Assembly (NCBI GenBank): GCA_019746135.1
Contig: JAIESI010000014.1
Coordinates: 1 to 41,057 of the forward strand
Direction of reading: 5' to 3'
Origin: Xanthobacteraceae bacterium
Lineage (GTDB): Bacteria; Pseudomonadota; Alphaproteobacteria; Rhizobiales; Xanthobacteraceae
Length of the DNA stretch: 41,057 nt
Under the pieces are notes generated by a model. It worked only from the letters and a program-made list of their open reading frames with translations, was not told the DNA's origin and did no database searches. This document shows positions 16,753 through 24,993 of the stretch, piece after piece. The stretch's first letter is position 1, and every line of letters starts with the position of its first letter. The position numbers and the translations under genes are program-made.

Positions 16753-17991
16753 ATGACCACAAGCAAGACCAGGACGCCGATCGAACTGGAAGAGCGCCAC
16801 GCGGCCCACAACTACGAGCCGCTGCCGGTGGTGCTGACGCGCGGCGAGCGCGCCCATCTCTGGGACGTCGAGGGCCGGCGCTACATCGACATGATGAGCG
16901 CCTATTCCGCCGCGAGCCACGGTCACGCCCATCCGCGCATTCTTGCTGCCGTCGAAGCGCAGGCACGCCGCCTCGCGGTGCCGTCGCGCGCCTACTACAG
17001 CGACCGGCTCGGGCCGTTCCTCGCCGAACTCTGCCGGCGCACCGGGCTCGATGCGGCGCTGCCGATGAACACCGGTGCCGAGGCGGTCGAGACCGCGATC
17101 AAGGCCGCCCGCCGCTGGGGCTACCGGGTCAAGGGCATCGCGCGCGATCGCGCCGAAATCATCGTCGCGGAGGGCAATTTCCACGGCCGCACCACGACCA
17201 TCGTCGGGTTCTCGTCGGAACCCGAGTACCGGGCTGATTTCGGCCCGTTCACGCCGGGCTTCCGCGCCGTGCCGTTCGGCGATCTTCCCGCCATGGCCGC
17301 GGCGATCACCCCCCACACCGCCGCCGTCCTGATCGAGCCGATTCAGGGCGAGGCCGGCATCATCGTTCCGCCGCAGGGTTATCTCGCCGGCGTCCGGGCG
17401 CTGTGCGACGCCCACGGCGTGCTGATGATCCTCGACGAGGTCCAGTCCGGTCTCGGCCGCACCGGCGCCTGGTTCGCCTTCGAGCACGAGAACATCATCC
17501 CCGACGGCCTCATTCTCGGCAAGGCGCTGGGCGGCGGCGTGCTGCCGGTGTCGGCCTTCGTCGGCCTGGCGGAATTGATGGACGTGTTCACCCCGGGCTC
17601 GCACGGCTCGACCTTCGGCGGCAATCCGCTCGCGGCCGCGGTCGGCCTCGAGGCCCTGCGCGTCATCGACGACGAGGGGCTGGTCGAGCGCAGCCGCGTG
17701 CTCGGCGCGCATATGCTTTCGCGTCTGGGCGCGATGAAAACGCCGGCGCTGAAGGCGGTGCGCGGCCGCGGCCTCTGGGTGGGCGCCGAAATCGATCCGG
17801 TCCATGCCGGCGCCCGCGACGTCTGCCTGCGCCTGCTGGCCAAGGGCGTTCTCTCGAAGGACACGCATGGCACGGTGGTGCGGCTTGCGCCGCCGCTGGT
17901 CATCGAACGGGCCGATCTCGACCGCGCGCTCGACGCTCTCGAGGAGACGCTGCACGAGGTTGCGCGGCAGCCTGAGCCGGCTGTCGCGTGA
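16753..17991 (+). CDS. rocD: Ornithine aminotransferase
   Basis: PLP enzyme converting ornithine and 2-oxoglutarate to glutamate-5-semialdehyde and glutamate. It has 412 residues, about normal. The fold-type I class III signature is complete: NTGAEAVETAIKAARRWGY (106-124), the aspartate of LDEVQSGLGRTG (Asp228) and the PLP-binding lysine in LILGKALGGG (Lys257). The N-terminal HNYEPLPVVLTRGE and SRAYYSDRLGPF segments favour ornithine over other omega-aminotransferases. An ATG at 16753 follows GGACGAGGCG. It is bracketed by an Lrp regulator and a guanidino-hydrolase family gene 23 bases downstream, which together suggest an arginine or citrulline catabolic operon. Confidence 0.93.
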   Translation: MTTSKTRTPIELEERHAAHNYEPLPVVLTRGERAHLWDVEGRRYIDMMSAYSAASHGHAHPRILAAVEAQARRLAVPSRAYYSDRLGPFLAELCRRTGLDAALPMNTGAEAVETAIKAARRWGYRVKGIARDRAEIIVAEGNFHGRTTTIVGFSSEPEYRADFGPFTPGFRAVPFGDLPAMAAAITPHTAAVLIEPIQGEAGIIVPPQGYLAGVRALCDAHGVLMILDEVQSGLGRTGAWFAFEHENIIPDGLILGKALGGGVLPVSAFVGLAELMDVFTPGSHGSTFGGNPLAAAVGLEALRVIDDEGLVERSRVLGAHMLSRLGAMKTPALKAVRGRGLWVGAEIDPVHAGARDVCLRLLAKGVLSKDTHGTVVRLAPPLVIERADLDRALDALEETLHEVARQPEPAVA

Positions 17992-18014
17992 ACGAGGGGC
18001 CAGGAGGGATTGCA

Positions 18015-18923
18015 ATGAACGGCAATGCACGACCGCGCTTTCTGATGTGCCGGCCGACGCATTTCGGCGTGCTCTATACGATCAATCCGTGGATGAAGCC
18101 GCAGGACTGGCAGCCGCACGAGACCATGCTGGCGGCGCTGGCGCAGCGGCAGTGGGCGGGGCTCCGCCGTGCGCTGCTCGCCCGCGGCGCCGGGATCGAG
18201 CTGGTGCCCCCGGTCGAGCGGCTTCCCGATCTGGTGTTCACCGCCAACGCGGCGGTGGTGCTCGACGGCAAGGCGCTGCTCGCGCGCTTCCGCCATGCCG
18301 AGCGCCGGCCGGAGGAGCCGCACTATCGCGCGGCTTTCGCCGGGCTCGAAGCGCGCGGTCTGATCCGCACCGTGCAGGAGATGCCGGACGGGATGGCGCT
18401 GGAGGGCGCCGGCGACTGCGTGTTCGACGCCGACCGCGACCTGTTCTGGATGGGCTTCGGGCCGCGCTCGGATGCGGCGGCCCGCCGCGTCGTCGAGGAA
18501 ACCTTCGGCATCGATGCGGTCGCGCTGGAGCTCTGCGATCCGCGCTTCTACCACATGGACACCGCATTGCATCCGCTCCCCCGCGGGGAGGTGCTCTACG
18601 TCCCCGGCGCGTTCACCGCGGCGGGACGGTCTGTGATCGCCGAGCGGGTCGCGGCGGATGCCCGGATCGAGATCGGCGAGAGCGACGCCTCCCAGCTCGC
18701 GGCCAATGCGGTGTGTGTCGGCGATACGCTGGTGATGTCGGCCGCCAGCGAGCGGCTGCGCGCGCAGCTCGCCGAGCGCGGCTACCAGGTGGCCGTCGCG
18801 CCGCTCGGCGCGTTCCTGCGCAGCGGCGGCTCGGCGTTCTGCCTTACGCTCAGGCTCGATCTGCAGTCGGCCGCGGAGGCCGAGGCCGCGTCGACGCGCA
18901 CGGAAACCCGGGCCAGGGCATGA
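18015..18923 (+). CDS. Amidinotransferase-fold hydrolase (CtlX / dimethylargininase-like)
   Basis: 302 residues from the ATG at 18015, chosen for the strong AGGAGGG six bases upstream over a GTG at 17988. Beta/alpha-propeller guanidine-modifying family: DLVFTANAAVV (72-82), EGAGDCVFD (130-138), the catalytic His180 in FYHMDTALHPL and the nucleophilic Cys276 in GGSAFCLTLRLD. Members hydrolyse citrulline to ornithine (CtlX), arginine to ornithine (ArgZ type) or dimethylarginine. Coupling to rocD favours an ornithine-producing reaction, but the sequence alone does not fix the substrate. The last about 18 residues are low-complexity. A long inverted repeat follows the gene. Confidence 0.87.
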   Translation: MNGNARPRFLMCRPTHFGVLYTINPWMKPQDWQPHETMLAALAQRQWAGLRRALLARGAGIELVPPVERLPDLVFTANAAVVLDGKALLARFRHAERRPEEPHYRAAFAGLEARGLIRTVQEMPDGMALEGAGDCVFDADRDLFWMGFGPRSDAAARRVVEETFGIDAVALELCDPRFYHMDTALHPLPRGEVLYVPGAFTAAGRSVIAERVAADARIEIGESDASQLAANAVCVGDTLVMSAASERLRAQLAERGYQVAVAPLGAFLRSGGSAFCLTLRLDLQSAAEAEAASTRTETRARA

Positions 18924-18953
18924 CTCGACATCGCTGAATCGGTTTGTGCAGCA

Positions 18954-19037
18954 CTGGGTCCCCGCTTCCGCGGGGACGAGCGTGGAGAGATTGGGTTGCT
19001 CTCTCAACCGTTCGTCCCCGCGGAAGCGGGGACCCAG
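18954..19037. repeat. 26-bp perfect inverted repeat between convergent genes
   Basis: 18954-18979 and 19012-19037 are exact inverted copies (CTGGGTCCCCGC... / ...GCGGGGACCCAG) around a 32-base loop that itself has GAGAGA/TCTCTC. Each arm is also a small hairpin (TCCCCGC TTC CGCGGGGA type). It sits between the hydrolase gene ending at 18923 and korB ending at 19078 on the other strand. It may act as a bidirectional transcription barrier, and it resembles widespread alphaproteobacterial palindromic repeats. Confidence 0.85.
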
Positions 19038-19077
19038 GGCCACGAATTCCGAAGTTTCAATTTGAGTGGATCAGACC

Positions 19078-20133
19078 CTAACGCAGGCTCGCGTTGATCT
19101 TGTCCAGCGCCGCGCTGCCCGGGCACAGGTCCTTGGCCTCGAGCGAGTTGAGCGGCGTTGCGACCGTGTTCAGGTTGGCGTGCAGGTCGTCCGCCTCCGG
19201 ATCGACGTAGAGGAGCCCGGTCACCACCTGACCCTTGGCGGCGTGCTTCTGCAGGAACGCCATCGCCGCAAGCCGGTCGTGCACGTCGTAGTCGGCGTCG
19301 ATCTTGCGCAGCGCAAGCTTGGTGCCGTCGTGCTGCTCGACCACCTGCACCGTGCCCGGCGCCTGGTCGATGGTGATCGGCGCGCGGCCGGTGATCACGT
19401 CGAGCCGGTTCACCGCCTCGTTGTGCTCGCGTACGTAGTCGAAGCTCTTGGTCGAGCCGGTGTGGTTGTTGAAGGCGACGCAAGGCGAGATCACGTCGAT
19501 GAAGGCCGAGCCCTGGTGCTTCAGCGCGCCCTCGATGATCGGCACGAGCTGGGTCTTGTCGCCGGAGAAGCTGCGGGCGACGTAGGTGGCGCCGAGCTGC
19601 AGCGCGATGGCGACCAGGTCGATCGCGTTGTCGGCGTTGGTGACGCCGCGCTTGGACTTCGAGCCGCGGTCGGCGGTGGCCGAGAACTGGCCCTTGGTCA
19701 GGCCGTACACGCCGTTGTTCTCGACGATGTAGGTCATGTTGACGCCGCGCCGGATCGCGTGCGCGAACTGGCCGAAGCCGATCGAGGCGCTGTCGCCGTC
19801 GCCGGACACGCCCAGGTAAATCAGCTCGCGGTTGGCGAGGTTCGCCCCGGTCAGCACCGACGGCATGCGGCCGTGCACCGTGTTGAAGCCGTGCGAGTTG
19901 CCGAGGAAGTAGTCCGGCGTCTTCGACGAGCAGCCGATGCCGGAGATCTTCGCCACCCGGTGCGGCTCGATCGACAGATCGAAGCACGCCTCGATGATCG
20001 CGGCGGTGATCGAGTCATGCCCGCAGCCGGCGCACAGCGTCGAGATCTTGCCCTCGTAATCGCGGTGGGTGTAGCCGAGCTCGTTCTTCGGCAGGCCGGG
20101 GTGGTGGAACTTCGGCTTTGCGATGTAGGTCAT
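19078..20133 (-). CDS. korB: 2-oxoacid:ferredoxin oxidoreductase subunit beta (KorB-like)
   Basis: 351 residues. Thiamine-diphosphate-binding beta subunit that oxidatively decarboxylates a 2-oxoacid (probably 2-oxoglutarate) to the acyl-CoA. Visible are the CAGCGHD cluster/TPP motif (34-40), the TPP-Mg motif GDGDSASIG (111-119) and ENNGVYGLTKGQ (138-149). Its start overlaps the korA stop by four bases. Family members bind a 4Fe-4S cluster through conserved cysteines, of which Cys34 and Cys37 are visible. The length is somewhat above the usual 280-350 because of the C-terminal about 60 residues. The assignment to 2-oxoglutarate rather than pyruvate is an inference from the KorA/KorB type. Confidence 0.9.
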   Translation of the reverse strand: MTYIAKPKFHHPGLPKNELGYTHRDYEGKISTLCAGCGHDSITAAIIEACFDLSIEPHRVAKISGIGCSSKTPDYFLGNSHGFNTVHGRMPSVLTGANLANRELIYLGVSGDGDSASIGFGQFAHAIRRGVNMTYIVENNGVYGLTKGQFSATADRGSKSKRGVTNADNAIDLVAIALQLGATYVARSFSGDKTQLVPIIEGALKHQGSAFIDVISPCVAFNNHTGSTKSFDYVREHNEAVNRLDVITGRAPITIDQAPGTVQVVEQHDGTKLALRKIDADYDVHDRLAAMAFLQKHAAKGQVVTGLLYVDPEADDLHANLNTVATPLNSLEAKDLCPGSAALDKINASLR

Positions 20134-21977
20134 GACACCACCTTCCGCAGCGGGGTGACTTTGAGCTGGTCCTGATGGTCGCCGATCGCCTTGGCGATGA
20201 AGCGGGCGGTGATCGGCGTGCCGTCGTAGTGCAGGATCGGCACCAGCCGCACCGGGTCGATGTCGTTCTCGTTGACGATCAGCTGGCGCAGCTGCGCATC
20301 GCGGTTCTGCTCGACCACGTAGACGAAGTCATGGTCGGCGATGAAGCTCGCCACGCTCGAATGGAACGGGAAGGCACGGATGCGCAGCCGGTCGAGCTGG
20401 TGGCCGCGCGCCTCCAGCATGCCGATCGCCTCGTCCATCGCCGGCGAGGTCGAGCCGTAATAGATCACGCCGTACTTCGTCGGCTTCTGGGCGTTGGCCT
20501 GCAGCGGCCGCGGCACCAGGTCCTTCGCGGTCTCGAACTTGCGGAGCAGCCGCTGCATGTTGTCCTGGTAGACCGCGCCTTCTTCCGAGTACCGCGCATA
20601 TCTGTCGCGCGACGTGCCGCGGGTGAAGTACGAGCCTTTCGTCGGGTGCGTGCCCGGATAGGTGCGATAGGGGATGCCGTCGCCGTCGACGTCGAGATAG
20701 CGGCCGAAGTCGCGGCCCTCGTCGAGCATCGCCGCCGTCATCACCTTGCCGCGGTCGTACTGCTTGCTCTCGTCCCACTTGAACGGCCGGCAGAGCCGGT
20801 GGTTCATGCCGATGTCGAGGTCGAGCATCAGGAACACCGTGCTCTGCAGCCGCTCGGCGAGGTCGAAGCACTGCGCCGCCATCTCGAAGGCCTCATGCGG
20901 GTCTTCCGGGAACAGCAGCGGATGCTTGGTGTCGCCATGCGAGGCATAGGCGCACGAGATCACGTCGCATTGCTGGGTGCGCGTCGGCATGCCGGTCGAG
21001 GGGCCGGCGCGCTGCACGTTCATGATCACCGCGGGGATTTCCGCGAAGTAGGTCAGGCCGATGAACTCGGTCATCAGCGAGACGCCGGGGCCGGATGTGG
21101 CGGTGAAGGCGCGGGCGCCGTTCCAGCCGGCGCCGACGACGATGCCGATCGAGGCGATTTCGTCCTCGCCCTGGATGATGGCGTATTTCGCCTTCTTGGT
21201 CTCGGGATCGTGGCGCAGCCGCTTGCAGTGGCTGGTGAAGGCGTCGGCGAGCGACGACGACGGGGTGATCGGATACCAGGCGCAGACCGTGGCGCCGCCA
21301 TAGACGGCGCCGAGCGCCGCGGCATTGTTGCCTTCGATGAAGATGCGGTCGCCGACCTTGTCGGCCTTCTGCACCCGAAGCCCGATCGGGCATTTCAAAT
21401 TCTGCAGCGCCCAGTCGCGGCCGAGGTGCAGCGCATGGACGTTGGAGGAGAGCAGCTTCTCCTTGGTCTTGTACTGCTCGCCGATCAGCTGCTCGATCAG
21501 CTTCGGATCCATGTCGAGCAGCGCCGACAGCGCGCCGAGATAGATGATGTTCTTGAACAGCTGCCGCTGCCGCGGATCGGTGTAGGTCGAGTTGGTGATC
21601 GCGGTGAGGGGGACGCCGATCACCGTGATGTCCTCGCGGAACTTGGAGGCCGGCATCGGCTTGGTCGAGTCGTAGAACAGGTAGCCGCCGGGCTCGATCG
21701 AGGCGACGTCCTTGTCCCAGGTCTGCGGGTTCATCGCCACCATCATGTCGACGCCGCCGCGGGCGCCGAGATGGCCCGCTTCGGTGACGCGCACCTCGTA
21801 CCAGGTCGGCAGGCCCTGGATGTTCGAGGGGAAGATGTTGCGCGGCGACACCGGCACGCCGTGGCGGATGATCGAGCGCGCGAACATCTCGTTGGCGCTG
21901 GCCGATCCGGAGCCGTTGACGTTGGCGAACCGGACGACGAAGTCGTTTACGCTGCTGATCGGCGCTGTGGCTGGCAT
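20130..21977 (-). CDS. korA: 2-oxoacid:ferredoxin oxidoreductase subunit alpha, gamma-alpha fusion (KorA-like)
   Basis: 615 residues. The N-terminal about 190 residues are the gamma domain (GSGSASANEMFARSIIRHG, GARGGVDMMVAMNP), and the rest is the alpha subunit with the YPITPSS motif (235-241), QGEDEIASIGIVVGAGWNGARA, TSGPGVSLM and QRAGPSTGMPT. This gamma-alpha fusion is typical of KorA-type enzymes. It pairs with KorB to form the catalytic heart of a 2-oxoacid:ferredoxin oxidoreductase. It overlaps the upstream flavoprotein gene by 31 bases and korB by four, so all three are coupled on one message. No separate gamma or delta gene is present. Confidence 0.91.
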   Translation of the reverse strand: MPATAPISSVNDFVVRFANVNGSGSASANEMFARSIIRHGVPVSPRNIFPSNIQGLPTWYEVRVTEAGHLGARGGVDMMVAMNPQTWDKDVASIEPGGYLFYDSTKPMPASKFREDITVIGVPLTAITNSTYTDPRQRQLFKNIIYLGALSALLDMDPKLIEQLIGEQYKTKEKLLSSNVHALHLGRDWALQNLKCPIGLRVQKADKVGDRIFIEGNNAAALGAVYGGATVCAWYPITPSSSLADAFTSHCKRLRHDPETKKAKYAIIQGEDEIASIGIVVGAGWNGARAFTATSGPGVSLMTEFIGLTYFAEIPAVIMNVQRAGPSTGMPTRTQQCDVISCAYASHGDTKHPLLFPEDPHEAFEMAAQCFDLAERLQSTVFLMLDLDIGMNHRLCRPFKWDESKQYDRGKVMTAAMLDEGRDFGRYLDVDGDGIPYRTYPGTHPTKGSYFTRGTSRDRYARYSEEGAVYQDNMQRLLRKFETAKDLVPRPLQANAQKPTKYGVIYYGSTSPAMDEAIGMLEARGHQLDRLRIRAFPFHSSVASFIADHDFVYVVEQNRDAQLRQLIVNENDIDPVRLVPILHYDGTPITARFIAKAIGDHQDQLKVTPLRKVVS

Positions 21978-23746
21978 GGCTTACCCGCGTGGGTCATGTC
22001 GATGAGATACTTCTGCATGTCCCACGCACCGGTGGGGCAGCGCTCGGCGCAAAGCCCGCAGTGCAGGCACACGTCCTCGTCCTTCACCATCACCCGGCCG
22101 GTCTTCAGGCCATCGGCGACGTAAAGGTCCTGTGTCGGGTTGGTCGACGGCGCCTTCAGCCGGGTCCGCAGGTCCGCCTCTTCGGCGTTCGGCGTGAAGG
22201 TGATGCAGTCCATCGGGCAGATGTCGACGCAGGCGTCGCACTCGATGCAGAGCTGCGAGGTGAACACCGTCTGCACGTCGCAGTTCAGGCAGCGCTGCGC
22301 CTCGTTGAAGCCGAGCTTCGGATCGAAGCCCAGCTCCACCTCGGCGCGGATGTCCTTCAGCGCGATCACCTTCTCGCGGTGCGGCACCTTGAAGCGCTTG
22401 TCCGCGGAAATGTCGTTGTCGTAGCTCCACTCGTGGATGCCCATCTTCTGCGAGGAGATGGTCACCTCGGGCAGCGGCCGTTCGGTGATGTTCTCGCCCG
22501 AGCAGAGCTTGTGGATCGACAGCGCCGCGTCATGGCCGTGCGCCACCGCCCAGATGATGTTCTTCGGCCCGAACGCCGCGTCGCCGCCGAAGAACACCTT
22601 CGGGTTGGTCGACACGAACGTCGTCGGATCGACCTTCGGCATGTCCCATTTGTCGAACTCGATGCCGCAGTCGCGTTCGATCCAGGGAAACGCGTTCTCC
22701 TGGCCGACCGCGACCAGCACGTCGTCGCATTCGAAATGCTGATCCGGCTCCCCGGTCGGGATGAGGTTGCGGCGGCCCTTTTCGTCGCGCACCGCTTTCA
22801 CCTTTTCGAAGGTGACGCCGGTGAGTTTCCCGTTGTCGTGGGTGAAGGCCTTCGGCACCAGCATGTTGAGGATCGGGATGTCCTCGTGCATGGCGTCCTC
22901 CTTCTCCCAGGGGGACGCCTTCATCTCCTCGAAGCCCGAACGCACGATCACCTTGACGTCGTCGCCGCCCAGCCGCCGCGCGGTGCGGCAGCAGTCCATC
23001 GCGGTGTTGCCGCCGCCGAGCACGATCACGCGCTTGCCGATCTGGCTGGTGTGGCCGAACGACACCGACGAGAGCCAGTCGATGCCGATATGGATGTTCT
23101 TGGCCGCTTCCTTGCGGCCCGGAATCTCGAGCTCGCGGCCGCGCGGCGCGCCGGAGCCGACGAAGATCGCGTCGTAGTTTTCCGACAAGAGCTTCTTCAG
23201 GCTGTCGATGCGGTGGCCGCCCTTGAACTCGATGCCGAGGTTGAGGATGTAGTCGCACTCCTCGTCGATCACCGCGTCGGGCAGGCGGAATTTTGGAATC
23301 TGGCTCCGCATCATGCCGCCGGCCTTCGGGTCCTGATCGAACACCGTGCAGTGGTAGCCGAGCGGCGCGAGGTCGCGCGCCACCGCAAGCGACGCGGGCC
23401 CGCCGCCAATGAGCGCAATGCGCTTGCCGTTCTTCGGCCCGGGCTTGGGCATCCGGTGCGAGACGTCGTCCTTGTAGTCGGCGGCGACGCGCTTCAGGCG
23501 GCAGATCGCGACCGGGTTGTCCTCGACGCGGCCCCTTCGGCACGCCGGCTCGCACGGCCGGTCGCAGGTGCGTCCGAGAATTCCCGGAAACACGTTCGAC
23601 TTCCAATTGATCATGTAGGCGTCGCTGTAGCGGCCTTCGGCGATCAAGCGGATGTATTCGGGGACGGGGGTGTGAGCCGGGCACGCCCACTGGCAGTCGA
23701 CCACTTTATGGAAGTAGTCGGGATTCCCAATGTCAGTTGGTTTCAT
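21947..23746 (-). CDS. GltD-like FAD/NAD(P) oxidoreductase with C-terminal 2x[4Fe-4S] ferredoxin domain
   Basis: 599 residues from the start codon at 23746 (GAGGAG just upstream; a longer frame to 23830 has no such site). The N-terminal cysteine-rich Fer4_20-like domain (Cys18, 22, 61, 65, 69) is followed by the FAD site GGGPASL (114-120), the NAD(P) site GGGNTAM (244-250) and FFGGDAAFGPKN. The C-terminal ferredoxin domain has CIECDACVDICP (500-511) and CLHCGLCAERCP (560-571). By homology to the glutamate synthase small subunit and NfnB, it likely passes electrons between KorAB and NAD(P)H. First gene of the minus-strand operon; divergent from the ATP12 gene. Confidence 0.88.
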   Translation of the reverse strand: MKPTDIGNPDYFHKVVDCQWACPAHTPVPEYIRLIAEGRYSDAYMINWKSNVFPGILGRTCDRPCEPACRRGRVEDNPVAICRLKRVAADYKDDVSHRMPKPGPKNGKRIALIGGGPASLAVARDLAPLGYHCTVFDQDPKAGGMMRSQIPKFRLPDAVIDEECDYILNLGIEFKGGHRIDSLKKLLSENYDAIFVGSGAPRGRELEIPGRKEAAKNIHIGIDWLSSVSFGHTSQIGKRVIVLGGGNTAMDCCRTARRLGGDDVKVIVRSGFEEMKASPWEKEDAMHEDIPILNMLVPKAFTHDNGKLTGVTFEKVKAVRDEKGRRNLIPTGEPDQHFECDDVLVAVGQENAFPWIERDCGIEFDKWDMPKVDPTTFVSTNPKVFFGGDAAFGPKNIIWAVAHGHDAALSIHKLCSGENITERPLPEVTISSQKMGIHEWSYDNDISADKRFKVPHREKVIALKDIRAEVELGFDPKLGFNEAQRCLNCDVQTVFTSQLCIECDACVDICPMDCITFTPNAEEADLRTRLKAPSTNPTQDLYVADGLKTGRVMVKDEDVCLHCGLCAERCPTGAWDMQKYLIDMTHAGKPCQPQRRSAA

Positions 23747-24118
23747 CGACTCCTCTTCACGCGTCCCTTCTTCGCGAATTCCCAGGGGCTCGCGTGACGC
23801 AGCGGCAGGTTCCCATTCGGCGGCCGTCAACGTCTAACCGCCGATTCCAGAATGGAATTTTAATAGACAAAAACTTCGAATTCCACCGCTGCCACGGGCA
23901 TATCTGTGGTCCGGCGCCTGCAAATCCGAAGACCGCGTCGGCGTGGTGAACACGCCACAATGCGGCGCTGCACGCGGCGCCAAAACGCCCGGAAATTGCA
24001 GCTTCCCGGTCCGAATTTGTGGCGGCGTTATTTTGCATTCCACCGACAAATGGGGTTGCTGCGGCGCACAATTCCAATCACAACAGTGTCACCACGAACC
24101 GGGCCGGTTTTGCGAGCG
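23747..24118. promoter_or_regulatory. Divergent intergenic region with dyad candidates
   Basis: 372 bases between the flavoprotein gene (minus) and the ATP12 gene (plus), so promoters for both should lie here. An AT-rich patch near 23852-23880 is the likeliest core-promoter zone, but I cannot assign a -35/-10 pair. Dyads seen are ATTCCA-GAA-TGGAAT at 23844-23858 and GGCGTG-GTGAA-CACGCC at 23940-23956. ATTCCACCG recurs at about 23880 and 24036. No gene is seen: the reading frames crossing it lack similarity and only extend true genes. Confidence 0.35.
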
Positions 24119-24913
24119 ATGCGCGACATCTTCGAGGACATTTTTGCCAATCAGCCGCTCGATCCGATGGAGGCGGCGCGGCGCAACATGCGGCCGAATT
24201 TGCGCGCGCGGTTCTTCAAGGAGGCGACGGCCGGCAAGGGCAGCGGCGGCTACGCGGTGCTGCTCGACGGCCGCGCGGTGCGCACGCCTGCGCGCAATCC
24301 GTTCGCCGCGCCGGTGCTTGCGATCGCGCAAGCGATCGCCGCCGAATGGCGCGCGCAGGAGAAGGTGATCGATCCGGCGACCATGCCGCTCACCCGGCTC
24401 GCCAACTCGATCATCGACGGCGTGGCGCCTGCGCCCGCGCCGGTCGCCGACGAGATCGCGAAGTATCTGGGCAGCGACCTGTTGTTTTACCGCGCGCCTG
24501 ATCCCGATGGTCTCGTCGCGCTCCAGCGCAAGCACTGGGATCCGGTGGTGGCCTGGGCGCGCGATGCGTTGGGTGCGCGTTTCGATCTGACCGAAGGCGT
24601 GATGCATGTCGTGCAGCCCGAGGAAGCGATCGCAGCAGTGCGTCCGAAAATCTCCGGCACCGACGATCCACCGGGCCACTGGCGTCTCGGCGCGCTGAGC
24701 GTCGCCACCACCATCACCGGCTCGGCGCTGCTCGCGCTCGCGCTCGCCGAGCGCCGGCTGTCGCCCGATGATGTATGGACCGCCGCCCATGTCGACGAGG
24801 ACTGGAACATGCAGTTCTGGGGCCGCGATGAGCTGGCGCTGCAGCGCCGCGATTATCGCCGCAAGGAGTTCGATGCGGCGGCGGCCATTCTTGCCGCTTT
24901 GTCCGGCAGATAG
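24119..24913 (+). CDS. ATP12-family F1-ATPase assembly chaperone
   Basis: 264 residues from the ATG at 24119; the frame is open further upstream, but similarity starts here (MRDIFEDIFANQPLDPMEAAR). ATP12 proteins bind the F1 alpha subunit during ATP synthase assembly in mitochondria and alphaproteobacteria. Family features are RFFKEATAGKGSGGYAVLLDGR, TPARNPFAAPVLAIAQAIAAEW, PLTRLANSIIDG, YLGSDLLFYRAPDPDGLVALQ and a C-terminal WDPVVAWARDALGARF, then EDWNMQFWGRD. This homologue supports the alphaproteobacterial assignment of the contig. Transcription diverges from the oxidoreductase operon. Confidence 0.93.
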   Translation: MRDIFEDIFANQPLDPMEAARRNMRPNLRARFFKEATAGKGSGGYAVLLDGRAVRTPARNPFAAPVLAIAQAIAAEWRAQEKVIDPATMPLTRLANSIIDGVAPAPAPVADEIAKYLGSDLLFYRAPDPDGLVALQRKHWDPVVAWARDALGARFDLTEGVMHVVQPEEAIAAVRPKISGTDDPPGHWRLGALSVATTITGSALLALALAERRLSPDDVWTAAHVDEDWNMQFWGRDELALQRRDYRRKEFDAAAAILAALSGR

Positions 24914-24993
24914 GGCGCTTGCAGCCGGAACTCGATTCAGCATCGGCTAACCGGTTTCTGCTAGGCCGTCAGCCTGACGGGAGCAGCAAGCCG

